DNA of 64,000 bases. Source: Cristatella mucedo. Its lineage: Eukaryota > Bryozoa > Phylactolaemata > Cristatellidae. The DNA lies in assembly GCA_009760855.2 (NCBI GenBank), contig WPIO01000006.1:1160001-1224000 (forward strand), given 5' to 3'. The notes under the pieces were generated by a model. It worked only from the letters and a program-made list of their open reading frames with translations, was not told the origin of the DNA and ran no database searches. A program made the translations under genes and the position numbers. Below are positions 1 through 12,525 of the stretch, piece after piece; the stretch's first letter is position 1; each line of letters starts with the position of its first letter.

Positions 1-648
1 GGCCGACCAACGGCTCCGCCATCTGAAAGGGTGTCTTCCGGTCGCTAGCTGCGACGAGTGCGTCTTCGAGCTGGGCAAACTCTCGCCGGGCGGTACGCTT
101 TCCCGCTGCCCCGCACTATTGGGATTTTTCCTAACGGGCGTTGCAATCTGTTAATGTAGAGGCGGAGCGCGCGACAAAGCTACCGCGATTCGGACTCACC
201 CAGCGGGCCCGGTCCGCTGATTTGCGAAGCGGCCGTGCGCGGCGGCTTGTATAGCGACGTTTTTTCGATCGGCAGCAAGGGGTAGCGCTTGATCGGCGGG
301 CGATACGAAGGGTCGAGCGGCAGACGATCTCGGTCGATTGCCGATATGGCCGCCGAGAGGCTCTGCTTCGACACCGCCGGTTGCCTGGCTGCCCTGACGG
401 GTTTCTTAAAAGCGATCGCGTGAGCAGCGGCGAGGCGAAGCTGGCAGCGAGGCTCGCGCGACTCCTCGAACGGCTTGCGACTCAGCGCCTCACCGCTATT
501 CCCGCCTCCTTGCGTTTCCGATCCAAGAGAATGTTATCCAGGATGGTCGCCTTTCCTTCGGCCTCCCTGTTGAAGGCGTCCGTCAGGGCCTTGATCTCAA
601 ACTGCGTCTGACACGTGGCCAGAAGCAGTCTTCTCAGCTCACCGTCCA
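1..648 (-). CDS. Unidentified spliced gene, three exons, partial (continues past left edge)
   Basis: Three minus-strand exons join in phase: 648-494, 404-200 and 105-1. Acceptors are TTTGCAG before 648, TTTTAAG before 404 and GGGGCAG before 105. Donors are GTGAGG after 494 and GTGAGT after 200. Phases match at both junctions (0/0, then 1/1), giving introns of 89 and 94 nt. The joined frame has no stop. The first exon is charged and probably helical (it contains QTQFEIKALTDAFNREAEGK). The second is rich in Pro, Arg and Tyr (PLDPSYRPPIKRYPLLP). The third is again charged (TARREFAQLEDALVAASDRK). I see no signal peptide or membrane segment, so a cytoplasmic or nuclear protein is likely. I do not recognise the family. 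The 5' exon, which must end in phase 1, was not found; the CpG-rich block at 8.6-9.6 kb, with a minus-strand donor, could hold it. Splice joins are seen in sequence; expression is inferred. Confidence 0.6.
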
Positions 649-649
649 C

Positions 650-3600
650 TGCAAATACAACGGTGGACCGAGCTCGGCTGCGCGCTGCCGAGTTGGTCTG
701 TCGGAGCCGCCGCGTGACTGGCGGCGAACGCCCTGCGCATGCGCCTTCACTAGCGAGCCGAGCGTCGCGTCGGTCGCGCGCGCGCGAGCTGAGCGTAGTG
801 CTCAGCCAGTAACAACTTTGTTCGCCTATATTGCGATCGAAGTTTGATGCTAAAAACAGCCACTCTCTCAATAACTAGAGCCAAGATATTGAGAAGTACT
901 AGCTCGGCGTGTGTGGCGGGGCGTGACAAGGCGAAGCGAGTCAAGCCCACCATTCACATCGACAGGAGGATCGCAGGTGGCTGCTGTAAATCCCGTCGGT
1001 CGGCGGCAGCGAATCAGAGAAATCGACGGACCGGATATGGCGCGAATGTTTTACACATCCTGTCGCTTACGTGGCCCGCAGATTTTATTGGATGCGAAAG
1101 TGCGCGTCTTCGGAAGTAACTGCTTATTAGAATAACGCTAACGTTCAAGCGCAGCGGAGCGAGCCTTTGGACGCTAGAGTCCCGCCCCCGAGCAGGGCCA
1201 CTGATTGCCGCTTGTGGATGATGCACTGTCGCGGGTTCTCGTCCGTTTGGTGAGCTGCACTGCTTGGCGGAAGCAAAACTAGCCTAACTTCCCCTTCTCT
1301 CCAGAGCAGCACTAAGAACGCTGCGCCGTGTTCCCGATGCGCTCCGGCTTTTTGTTCACGCGAAGCTAATCTCACGCGACTAACGGCAGGCTAGCCGAAG
1401 ACAATTCTTTTATGCCGGCCAGACTTACTTCTGAGCTACCGAATGGCTTTGATCACGTGCCACGAATGATATCTGATCGGCTGAGTAGAGGACGGCCGGG
1501 AATGAATCAGAAACGCTTCTTGCGAAAAAGTTGCCGTTAAACGTATGGCCTCTATAATTCGCCCAACTTCGGCGGCTGGCATGACAATTTTCAAACTGTG
1601 AACCGAGTTGTAGACAGCGTACGATCCACTTGCCAACTTTCAAAGGCTTGAACCCAGCTCGGCTGACACGAGCTCATGCAAGGGATAAATCAATTATTGC
1701 GTAATCGTGGCGTGTCAGTTGATAACGCTTAGCCATTAAGGGAAAAGAGGCCAGCATTTTCGCCGCATACACGCCTAATTGTTTCCTTTTAGGCCAACGT
1801 AATTAAGGAGAACGCATAACATGCTGTTCAGTTCCACTTGCCGAGACACTCGAAATGGCGAGACTCATTCCTCCCCTCAAATAATAAGGTATCCAGCTGG
1901 TGACCACCCCTTTTTTTGTGTGCGCGCACGCTCGTGCTGTGCGGCGTGCGGACGCCACGGCCGGTACGTCCCAGATTCACGCATCAAGCAAGGAAGCGAG
2001 TGCGAATCGAATGCGACAAGTCGGTATATATAGAAATCTGCTTGTTGGTTCCCCCTACCTAGCAAGCTAGCTGTTTACCGGTGACGAGCTCCGGCTTAAC
2101 TGGCTCCGCCGCTACGCACGGCGCGAGGACTGCATCGCGTGACCTTTAGTCTCTACACCGCGCGACTAATCGCTGCTGCGGTAGGATCTACCCACGTCAG
2201 AGGCGGCTTAGTACTAGGCAAGCTTATTTGCTTTCTCAAGATTCCTTCTCAGCGACGAATTCGTCGCGCTTTAAGAGAAGATACATATTGCTTAAGCAGT
2301 AGCCGGCAGTGAGCAATACCGCAATGGCACTGCAATTCTCCATTACGCAATACCATAAGCACGGTTTCTAATGAACACACATTTGAATATGTCGGGGAAA
2401 TTGGTATGCTTCAACGCGCTCTTCCTGTCCAATCCCTAATGGCCTTATTAGTCATAATAGTGATAACAACGCTAGGTCGTTTGTCTAAAGCTGCGCAGTT
2501 TGCTGCAAGGGGATCGATGCTCAAGGGTGTGCGATACGGACGGTATCGAGCATACGAATGCTAGCCCAAGGCTCAGGCAACCGTGCCGCAGAGAACACGA
2601 AGGCCACCGGATGATAAGCGCCTCTTGCTACCATCGCAGCACAGAGTCGCTCACACACAGTTGCCCATGGAAAGCAAACCGGAACTAGGAAGACCTCACC
2701 GCACTGGCACCGGAAGGGGAAGCTGACCGGAGCAGATGCACCCTGAGCTGAGCAGAGAGTTAATGAATTAAAAGTCATTGCAGATTAGCGATCGAAGGCG
2801 GAAGCGTGCTCCAGACTGTCGGAGCATACGAGCTGACGGCTGCATCACGAAACAGGTCCAGAAAAAAAAGTCTAATGGAACGAACGGCGGAGACGAGTGC
2901 TGCAGAGCTACTGAGGAGAGATTGCTGGTGCGAGAGCGCAATGGAGAAAGCAATGGAGGAACGAAGAGGGCTCGTCGGACAGTTAGGCCGGTGCGAGCGA
3001 GTGAAGCGACCTGTTAGAACCTGGTATTTCTGAATGGGCTCTGCCACCCATCAATAGCGAGATGTCAACGAGGCGGTCGTACGAGAAAGCATGCTGCGAA
3101 TTGATATTTGACTGACTTCGTATTGGCCCAATAAGACTGGCGAGATGTGAGTAGCTGCAAGCGTAGCAGAGCTCGCCTACACACCCCCAGCGCCAATGGC
3201 GGCACTGTGGGCACCGCCTGGAGTGGAAAATGCCCACAATGCCCATTCCTCTGACGACAGCTAACATGGTGCCGAAGCTAACGGATTGCGAATAAGCACT
3301 TTGAAAATACCTGCTTAATAACACCGAGGGCAAATTATAACTTACTGTGGCAATAAAAGCTACACCACTGCGTTCATACTGTTTTGGCTATCTACCGAGC
3401 TGGTTTACTGAGGAGAAATGTATCGCCAGGTAACCTCTACAGAAGGCCTATAACTGTGGTTCGTTTCTGTGCACAAATTTAAGGAGACTGTGTCCATGAA
3501 AACAATTCAAGCATACAACGTTTACTATGGTGACAGCTGATGTCACGTCTTCCCTTGGCTTGGTTACTTTTAAAAAGAAGCTATACACGTCCCCTTTTTA

Positions 3601-6600
3601 CAGTATTTGCTGACTCCTCACGACTTGTTCTTTGTACGCTTACGCAAACTAAAACTGCATCTTGTCATTAATCATATTGTCATGCTCCATTTAAAGCACA
3701 GCATTTAAAGTGCAAAGAAAGAGATTTAGTTTATTTTGGAGGCTTTACAAATACATTATTATCATCGTACGAACAAACGTACGGTATAACCATTGTGGAT
3801 CAATCCAAACTAAGTACGACAACTATTTTTTGTTTGATACGAGTCAAGACCAACAAATGGCGATGCCCAAGAATCAGTGGCACATTTTTCCGAGCATCGG
3901 TCGTGCAATTTCGCAGGCATCAGAGGCACATGGTTGCAGAATATTTTACTTTTATATATCGCATTTCTACAGCAGTCTGGAAAAGTCAGTTAAGCGTAAC
4001 TGTTAATAGTCAAGCAGCAGAACTTGCTGTCAAAGCTGCCCAGGATATAGCTGCAAGAGGAAACTTTCGTTTCCTGTAAAAGTGAAATAGCCACAGGAAA
4101 GCCCGGGAATACCGTGCCATCGACGCCGCAGCGTCGACGCCGTGGTTACAAACGACGGAGTGACCTGCTGTGGTCTAGCCAAAGCTGAGACCTTTCACGC
4201 TGCGGCCGACAACGACGTCTGGCTCATGTTGCCTCGTGTAGCCGTCTCGCCAGCGGCGAATGAACAATTTTCTAGGTGAGAATTCAGAAGCCATGTTTAG
4301 ACTTGGCCTAGGGGCTACACAAATTCCTCAGGGCACAGGGCTGCGTATCGTTTTAATATGAATTACAACGGGCCAATTCATTGATGCAAAGTCGTATCCC
4401 AATCTTGCTGCTCCTCGCTTCTACAAAGCTGTGTAGCACATGTTCTGCAGCTCTCCAACATGGACCCCATTAGACCGTTGGTTGGAGTATCAAGATGCGG
4501 TGACTTGAAGATGTCATACAGCTGCCACGTCTAGAAGGCCGTTGCACCGCTTTCCAACGGTGCACGCGGTGTGCTCAACAGCACAACCCGTTAAGATCAA
4601 AGCCCCACAGGGCTTCTTCTATTACACCCGGTGCGGAAATGAATGGGCTTAATGAGTGCTGATCAGTGTCCGTGAATGTGAGCTAAAACGAAGAGCTGCT
4701 TGTGACACAGCACTACAGCATGACAGGGTACTTGCATAAGGCTCGCATTAGCCCATCAGCCTCTTGTTCTGGTCACACAGGTAAGGAGTACACTCGGCGG
4801 TAATTTACCATCCTTGTACGGCAGCTTTTCAGCAGCACTGCACAATCCGTAGAGAAGCCGCGCCTTTTTAGGACCTTCACGCATATGCCGCCAACATCAA
4901 ACATGTGCAGCTTGATGAGCAGCTAAGTCATGGTTATGCAAGCCAATGGTTCCATTCACATGTAGCAACAAACAAGAGCTGATTTCGAAAAATTTCCAAA
5001 TGAAGATGACTAATTCTGCGAAAAATAATAGGCTACTTGCAGAGCCTCTAGAGACCGAATTGTCAGAATTCCAAATGTTTCTTACTGACAACAGTAAGGC
5101 ACTGCCAGAGTGATCTTCTAATGTAATATATGCAGTCTTTCTGCCCATTAAGGAGGAAATACCTCACAGACACCGAAGCAGTACAGCAATACGCTACTGC
5201 TTCGAATCAGATCATCATTTGTCAACCGTACATCGTGAGCCGAGCACATATATACGAGGAAGCCGGCATCAACTTTTGAAAACCCTGCTGACATGACCAC
5301 TGGCACGCCTAGGTCCATAAAAGCTCACCACGTCGGAAGCCACTGCGATTACAGCCAATTGACACCCATAAAATATGTTATACATAGTTTCCATGCCTAC
5401 GTTCAAGCTTGTCATTTGCAAACACAGTGACTGTTGTCTTTTAGGCTGGTGCATTAGCAGGCCCAATGCTGTGTCGGTCAGTGTGCGACGTAGTTTTTGT
5501 TCTCGCTCATTTTATGCTTCCATTGATGCCATCGATCGTCTATTCTACAGAGCACAGCGCTATAGCTGAAGCCGAAGAAAATAGCTGACACCGATAAATT
5601 CATGAACTTTGCCCGTATCGTCAGCATTCGCGTAGAACGCCTATGTGTAATTGATCTGAAGATTGGAGCGACAATTTTGCACCGTACAGTCTGCCTAGCG
5701 ACGCAAAAAGTCGGTTGCCTCGAATCGATTAACTTGTCCCCAGTAAGTCAACATAGTCTCTTAGCGACGAAACACCCCAATGGATCACTTGGCGAACACT
5801 GGCCACCTCCCAAGAGTCGCGTAACTAGAGCAGGCTCGCCTTAAGCAGCTGTCCGCTAGAATGCTGCGTCTGGTCTGCGGTTGATCCTGCCGCCGCCTTG
5901 AAAGGCCAGCCAGAAGGCTTACCGTTGAAATTGTGGCTGCTCGGTGCATTTGGCAAATTTAGAACTTCTGGTCTGACTGACAATAAAGAAAGAGAGAGAC
6001 AACATTCGAAGCTCGTTTCGCAGTAAAAATAATGTCGCCTACGCGGAGATGCTTTTCGAGAGCTCTCGTTTCCGCAAAGGACAATGTTAGTTCACGCTTG
6101 CCGAGCTCGCACACGCCTGTCAGGACTTCCAAGCCTTTACTTTTATTTTATTGATGCAGGTCAGACTGGGATAATGAGTTGGCTAGGCTCTATTAGGGAT
6201 AAAAGATCGACCGCGTTCGCAGCAGTCGCGAGCATCGGCCAACATGGTCAAGCTCAGGCTTGAAACGTTGAAGATGAAACGCGTATTAATTATTCTGTCG
6301 CACTGCTTGTGCTTGGAGCATTGGGAGCACCAACATTGAGAGCCCCTTATTGAGATAGCGAGCTAAGGTGACATACGGTTTCAATGATTGTCTGCAGGCA
6401 TCATTATCCAGTGTCCATTGGAAAGCTGCAACGATAGGTGTCGGGCTAAAACAAAAGGGTAGAGGACATCGTGGGGCAATCGTTTGGTTAGCTCATGAGA
6501 ACTCTCTGAAGGCTTGACATTGGGTAAAGAGATCTGGAGCGAGCGATAGATAGAAAGAACCCCGTAAGATTGATAGAGGTATTGGGCGAAAAAACAGACG

Positions 6601-7480
6601 TGATCACATCGGTCAAGTAAGGTTGAATTTGGAGTGACGCATATGACTGAGTTGTAAAAAGCAAGAAGGCACTTAACTGAGGGGAAATTGACGTATAGAC
6701 AGCCTCGACAGAGCATGCTAAGAGTACGGCCAACAGAGCGTCAGCTCGACCGCTATGCCAACGGAAGCAGGGACGCAGTAGCGACGAAGAGTGCTCACAT
6801 TTTAGCATAGCTAGTCCATATCCGTAATGTAGCAAGGATTCGACGTAGCAACGGAGGGTTGCAGCCGTGTCGCAGTGGCCACGACGGACACCAATGGCTT
6901 GGTAGCAGCCTAGATCTCAAATCAGCTCAAACGACTAGGTCAGCTCCGGAAACACAACTGACTGTCTATCTCATGGCATCGGGTTTTAAGCGGCCTCGAC
7001 CGTAGATTTTTGCATAGTCGATTCCTAGCTACTACAATTCAGATGCCGCGAGTAATTATTATCAGTCACAATCTGGCCGATTTAGATCGTCACCGTTCCA
7101 TGGCGTCGGAAGCCGGCTACGCCTTAGACGATGCCGCAATCCGCAGCGGCCACTACCGGCAGCAGCGTCGACCTTTTCGCTCTTGATTGGTCCGACGCCG
7201 AACGAATGAGAAGCGTGCACAAATTGGTAGCGCCGCAGTGAGGATCGTCCGAGGCTAAAGAGGGTCGTGTTAGAAGGCTGCATAGCCGCTGCCATAGGTT
7301 ATCTTATGTCCTAAACATCCGATTTGGCTCTCTTAGGCCACTACACAAATGTTTAATTATTGCTATTATTAATATAAGCACATTCAAAGCCTTAACGCTT
7401 TCGGTGCGTCCTTAGAGTTGGTCACCGCCATCGCAGCGCGGCGAAGTCAACTTTCTATGTTTCTGCCACATGTCTTCCAG
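650..7480. other. No recognised gene; mixed non-coding DNA
   Basis: I found no supported exon in this 6.8-kb stretch. The first few hundred bases are CpG-rich and may be upstream DNA of the gene at the left edge. The open frames here are short, lack flanking splice signals and match no family I know. At about 5,850-5,995 a short G+C-rich piece ends in a CAATAAAG motif followed by a GA tail, and may be the 3' end of an old retroposed sequence. Confidence 0.5.
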
Positions 7481-7483
7481 ACG

Positions 7484-7850
<367 letters not shown>

Positions 7851-8559
7851 GCTGGTTATGTTCTTAATAGCCTACCTCCAGACGACCGCGTCCGCAGCCG
7901 TCGAAGCTAGCTAGCTCAAGAACGCCGACTAGGACGAGAGCTGCGAAGCCTATTCAGTCGATTGCGCGTCTCTCGCCGCGGGGCGGTCGCAGATGGCAGC
8001 GAGAAGGTGGCACCGCTGCGACGCCCAGACTCGTTCATGCGGGAGAAGGCGCTGCGCTTTATAAAAAAGCTGATTATTGATTGTTATTCTAACGGAGTAG
8101 CGCCCTCGCACCCTGCGTAATCGCACCGCGCACGGAAAGGCCTCCTCTGTACGCGCAGGTACGCAGGTATGCACGCTGGTGGGCGTCGAGCTCGCGGATC
8201 AGCATCGCGCACGTCAGTTCCGGGGCGTGCGAGCGAGCGAGCCTCCCCAGCCGACGAGCAGCATGTACGGCAAGAGTCGACTACGCAGGTTACGATACGT
8301 CGACCGTTCTCTCAATGCGACTTGCGGACAAACCTTTGACACGCGATGTCCGAATGCAGAATGTCACGTGTGTCATGTCACTGCCCTTCTGACCCCAAGC
8401 TTGCATTACGTCGTTGAGCGCGAACTACGGTCCGCCGGAAAAACTAAATATACCAAATAGCTTCTCGTGGGAAGGAGCTATTCGCTCGGGGGCTGCTACA
8501 GATAGGCCAATGCGAGAGCTACTTTGCGACTTATGCCTTGCGTTTTGCGATGCGTGCGA
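7851..8559. other. G+C-rich flank with a TATA-like motif; no gene resolved
   Basis: A CTTTATAAAAAAGC motif lies at about 8,057-8,070, in DNA that becomes steadily richer in CpG to the right. It could be a plus-strand core promoter, but no downstream plus-strand exon was identified. Confidence 0.25.
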
Positions 8560-9620
8560 AAATTTTCTCGAGTGCACGGACAGAGCCTCACGTAGCTGCG
8601 CGACCCGAACGCGGCCGCCGCAGATAGCCGGGCGACCCGCACGCGGCGTCGCTCTGCTCGCTGCGAGGACCTCTATCGACGCCGACGCCACGTGTGCGCG
8701 CTTTCTGCGATAGAGGCGGAACGTTACGAAAAGCAGCTAAAGACGAGCCTCCAATTTATCGTCCGTTCGCGAGAGGCAGCTGCCCGTGCGCCGCCGGCGA
8801 GCGTGAGCTTTTTCATTTTTGCAAACGCCAAGCGCCGGAGAGATGGTCGATCGAATCAGGCCGCGCCCGGCGGGTTGCGGCAAATCGAGACCAAGCGTTG
8901 AACGCCTGCTGCTGCGGTCGTGACGCGAGCGGACGGGTGGTCCGATGTTCCGCTGAACAGAGCTAGGCCAGCCAAAGCGCCTCGCTGCCCCAGTCCGATT
9001 TGTCCGTCGGACACGCGCGAGCGACCAAGTCCGGGTCGGCCCGACGAGTCTGCCGACGAGCGCACGCGCGCCCTGCACGTGCGCGAACGGTCAGCGCTAC
9101 TTACTCTCGGCGATGCTCCGCCTCGCTTTTCCCGCGCGGCCTCCCGCCGGCCGGCGCCGCTAACGCGCTCTGCGCTTCGTCGAGAAATTCCCGCGCGGAG
9201 CGCCGCGAAGCGCTCGCGCGCCCGCGACGCACTCGGAGCGTCGGAGCGGTCCTGCGCGCTGCCGCGCGCCGGCACGCGCACCGACGGAGGGGGAGTCCGG
9301 CGCAGCCAGCGCGGTCGTCGGCGCAGCCCGCGCGAGAGCCGTCGTCGCCGCTCTGCGGCGGGCGCGGCCGCTCCCCCGAAATTGCGTCGCAAAAGGAAAC
9401 AATTACTGCGTCCGCTGAATCGCGGAGAATGGCTGCAGTTAACGGCGAGAGAAGAATGGTGTGAATCGATGGCCATTATGCGGACGACGGAAGCGTGGCG
9501 AGCGGCGGCGTTGTCGAGCGTCTCGCTGGCGGACAGAAGACGCTGCTGATCGATAAGAAAAACCTATCGGCCTACTGGCGGCGGCGGCGGCGGCGGCGAG
9601 TGCGCGCCTTCGGTCAATCT
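8560..9620. promoter_or_regulatory. CpG-rich block, candidate promoter / 5' exon (likely minus strand)
   Basis: This is the most CpG-dense stretch of the window, with many CGCG runs and a (GGC)n tract near 9,578-9,598. It opens long frames on both strands, as expected of G+C-rich DNA, and neither looks like a known protein. On the minus strand a consensus donor reads GAGA|GTAAGT with the cut between 9,105 and 9,104, which fits the end of a 5' exon. The frame that would suit the phase-1 acceptor at 648 is closed by a stop near 9,160, so the exon would be mainly untranslated unless it starts close to the donor. Assignment to the left-edge gene is inference. Confidence 0.35.
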
Positions 9621-10790
9621 GCAATGCGCAAAGATGGCGCAGTGGAGCCGAGCCGCAGGGAGTCTTCTCGCCTAGAAACGTATTTCGGATGGCTCGCCGA
9701 AAAAAGGAGGCATGGCGGTGTAGTGGCAGCTGATATACATGAATCTGGCGCTCTCTTGCCAAAAGTGAACACCTGTCAGAGGCCAGGTGGTGCAATCCAA
9801 AGCGCGAGCACTGCGGTTTAGAAAGCGATGTGCATAAATTAATGGCGGGAGCCGTCCAATCAGAATGAAATCCAATAGTCGCCGACAAAAGATTATCGCA
9901 TAAGAGGTTCCCAGTCATTACAGTTCAGTAACCACGATTAATAAATACCTTCATTGCACACATTGCACAATACACATTGCACGCTCTTTGAACCGGAGAC
10001 CTCGGGAGACGACCGCCTTCGAGGAATTTTCCGCGAAGCTTGTGTAGTCAGCTTGAAAACATAGTACTTACTGGATACATACTTACTACCGCTCGCTTGT
10101 GACACTGTGCGCTAAGAAGACCTTTATTGTGTGCCACGCCCCTCGATGTCGGGGTTTAGCCCCCTTGCCAAATCTTGATTAACCCCTTGGCTACGAGGGC
10201 AGTCTTCTTATCAGCCACTGACGTCGATGGCATAAGATGATTTAGGCAGAAGAGTCAGTAGGGGGGGGGGTACGGTAAGACTAAGCCGCGTGATGGCAAA
10301 TAAGAAATCGTCAATAGATTTCAACTAGAGTTTGGACAGAAGATCGGCCAACTAATGGCCTAATCTAAATAGCAGCGAAGCTTCTAGCGCCGCTCCGAAG
10401 GCTTGAGCTTGAGTCGAGAGGAGAAAAGGAGGGATTAGAGAACTCCATATCTTGGGTCTAAACCAGGTCGGTGACTAGTGGTAAACGTGCAGCAAATGTG
10501 CGAGCCACTCATACAATTCAAGATTTGGAATGTGACTTGGATTATGGCACTGGGACCATGGCACTAGGACTATGGCAAAAATCAGGACCATCTTGCAGTG
10601 ATCCAATATGATAACATGAATTACCAGCGACTGCTGGCGACTCGTGAATGTTTTGAAAGGTGTTAATGTCAAGACCGTGAATGGCATTACATTTTCAGAA
10701 ATTGGTTAAATATATCTGGCTGCCACAAAGTCAAGATGTATGCCCAGGCTGCGAATGCACCTGTTCCTCACAGCATTGGAGAGTCCCAGG
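9621..10790. other. No recognised gene
   Basis: Mixed DNA with no convincing exon. There is a run of ten G near 10,261. Short frames lack splice context. Confidence 0.4.
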
Positions 10791-10799
10791 GATTTTTCC

Positions 10800-11030
10800 T
10801 CAGTGTGCTTTTGCGTGGTGACAATGTGCATGTTACCACTAATCATATTTGCATGTCGGAAATATGCATGCTACCTCTAACCGTAATATGCTTGTTTGCA
10901 TTGTGCATGCTGCCGCTAACCCCACTAACCACTTGATCATGCTACTTTGCAGCATATGTAAAGTGCCTAAAATAGATTAAGATCTCTGAAAGCATTACAA
11001 CAGTTATATTATTATTTTTATTTTACACTT
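10800..11030 (+). mobile_element. LINE 3' end (decayed hairpin tail)
   Basis: It contains the phrase shared by LINE tails in this window (GTGCATG..ACCACTAA..CATATTTGCATG), then a mutated tail hairpin around AAGTGCCTAAAATAGATTAAGATCTCTGA and an A/T-rich end with ATT units. It is an old copy with no coding part. Confidence 0.6.
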
Positions 11031-12395
11031 GAAGCACAAATGTGAATTCAGACAGTAGGAGATTGAAAGTTGCTTCTGCGGGTAGTGTAGTACTGATGAC
11101 CTCAGAGTTAGTGCCTCAAGCGATGCTGATCACTGAAACACTGTTAGGATGCCGTGGTAGCTATTCTAACGATGCATTCTTAGCACTCAAAAGCAGCTTC
11201 AAGCCACTGCAGAGCGAAATGGCGCAGTTAGAAAGCCAGTGCAGATTGGAAAACAGTAGCGTAACGCGTCAATTTCGATGATCAGACAGACATGCCAAAA
11301 CTCTTCGTTGTCTGTCTGGCGCCGCCTGGCGCCGCCTGGCGTTGTCTGTCTGGCTCCGCGTGCAGTCTGGCGCTGGCAGCGAGAGCATCACAGGAATCTA
11401 GAAGAGATTTAGTTAAGGTTTCGCTAATGTGGCCGTGGCACAATGTCTAAAAAGCATGCCCGAATTTGTGCAATGTTATTTACCTGAAAGTAGGGAGACC
11501 TGACTGTGGAGCTAGTGTGGTCATCCAGCAAAAGGTCATTTTGAAATTTAACACCCACATTTTTATGCGAAACATGCAAAGATTAAGGTGGCCAAAAAAT
11601 TGAAGGTTATGCTTTGCAGTTTTTCAGCGACAATTACAGTAATAATAATAATAATGAGCCTTTCGCATAGCACCCTAACTGAACCAAATCTCTACCGGGG
11701 GGGGGGGCCTTACAACTAATGCACGAGAAGCAATAACAAAGAGTTAATGCAAAGTGAGGCATCGTGCTAGTACAATCGTGGAAAAAGTACACGCGTATAC
11801 ACCCCGGGCCGATACCTAGTAGTAGCCACACACTCAGTCACGTGATTAGTCACATGCACTCAATCGTGAATGTAAAGAAGTAAGCATCAAAAAAAATATT
11901 CACCGGGGCTCTGTAAAAGCTGAGCGGAACAGATGCGTCTCAGCTGAAACTTAATTAGGCAAGTCAATGCCGCGTGGTGCTGGTAGAAGTCTGATGTAAG
12001 TTAAAGACATTCGGTGCATACTAGCTGAAGGGCCGATCGCCAGAAGAATTCATTTTAGAACGAGGAACGGTGGCGAGGCGACTTCAATCTGAGTAGCGGG
12101 TCGTACGAGGGCACACTTCAGTGGCAGGGAGGTCGGCTAGGTCGGCTAATGCAAGCGAGTGCAGCAACCTGTAGAATAGAGAGACGATTTGATGCGTGGT
12201 AAAAACCCAGTGACACTCCCATATAAGTGATGTGTGTGATATGCAAGCGTCGGACGATGTCAAACCGAACGAGTTACTAACTTTAACACAATTATCAGAA
12301 AATTAAGTGAAACGACTGAAAGCCCCGAATAAATGGAGAGGTAGTAATCTAGATGCGACAACTCAAAATAATGATCTAGTTTGACTGTCGTTGAA
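11031..12395. other. No recognised gene
   Basis: No supported exon. Minor items are an imperfect short direct repeat of GCCGCCTGGC/GTCTGTCTGGC units at 11,310-11,355, an AAT run at about 11,640, and a G run near 11,697. Confidence 0.4.
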
Positions 12396-12399
12396 CTAA

Positions 12400-12525
12400 A
12401 TCGCCATGGCCCGCAGCTGAGCTGCTCGCCTCTAATGACCAAGATCGTGGGCTCGAGCCCTGCTGCATTCGTAAAGCACACCGATAGAGATTTCATCTTC
12501 TGGTGCTATACAAATGAAGTATATG
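12400..12525 (+). mobile_element. tRNA-derived SINE with LINE-like tail
   Basis: The tRNA-like head carries a B-box-like GGGCTCGAGCCC. It is followed by AAGCACACCGATAGAGATTT and GGTGCTATACAAATGAAGTAT, a worn version of the hairpin tail of the LINEs here. Confidence 0.6.

Noticed and set aside
2768-3047. Charged plus-strand and Ser/Pro-rich minus-strand frames near 2.8-3.0 kb
   Set aside because: Purine-rich low-complexity DNA with no splice context or family resemblance.
5879-5891. GGTTGATCCTGCC, the start of eukaryotic 18S rRNA
   Set aside because: Only 13 bases match; the sequence that follows does not continue as 18S rRNA.
8856-9549. Arginine-rich proteins of about 200 residues on both strands
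   Set aside because: They follow from the extreme G+C content of the CpG block; composition is unlike a folded protein and both strands are open equally.
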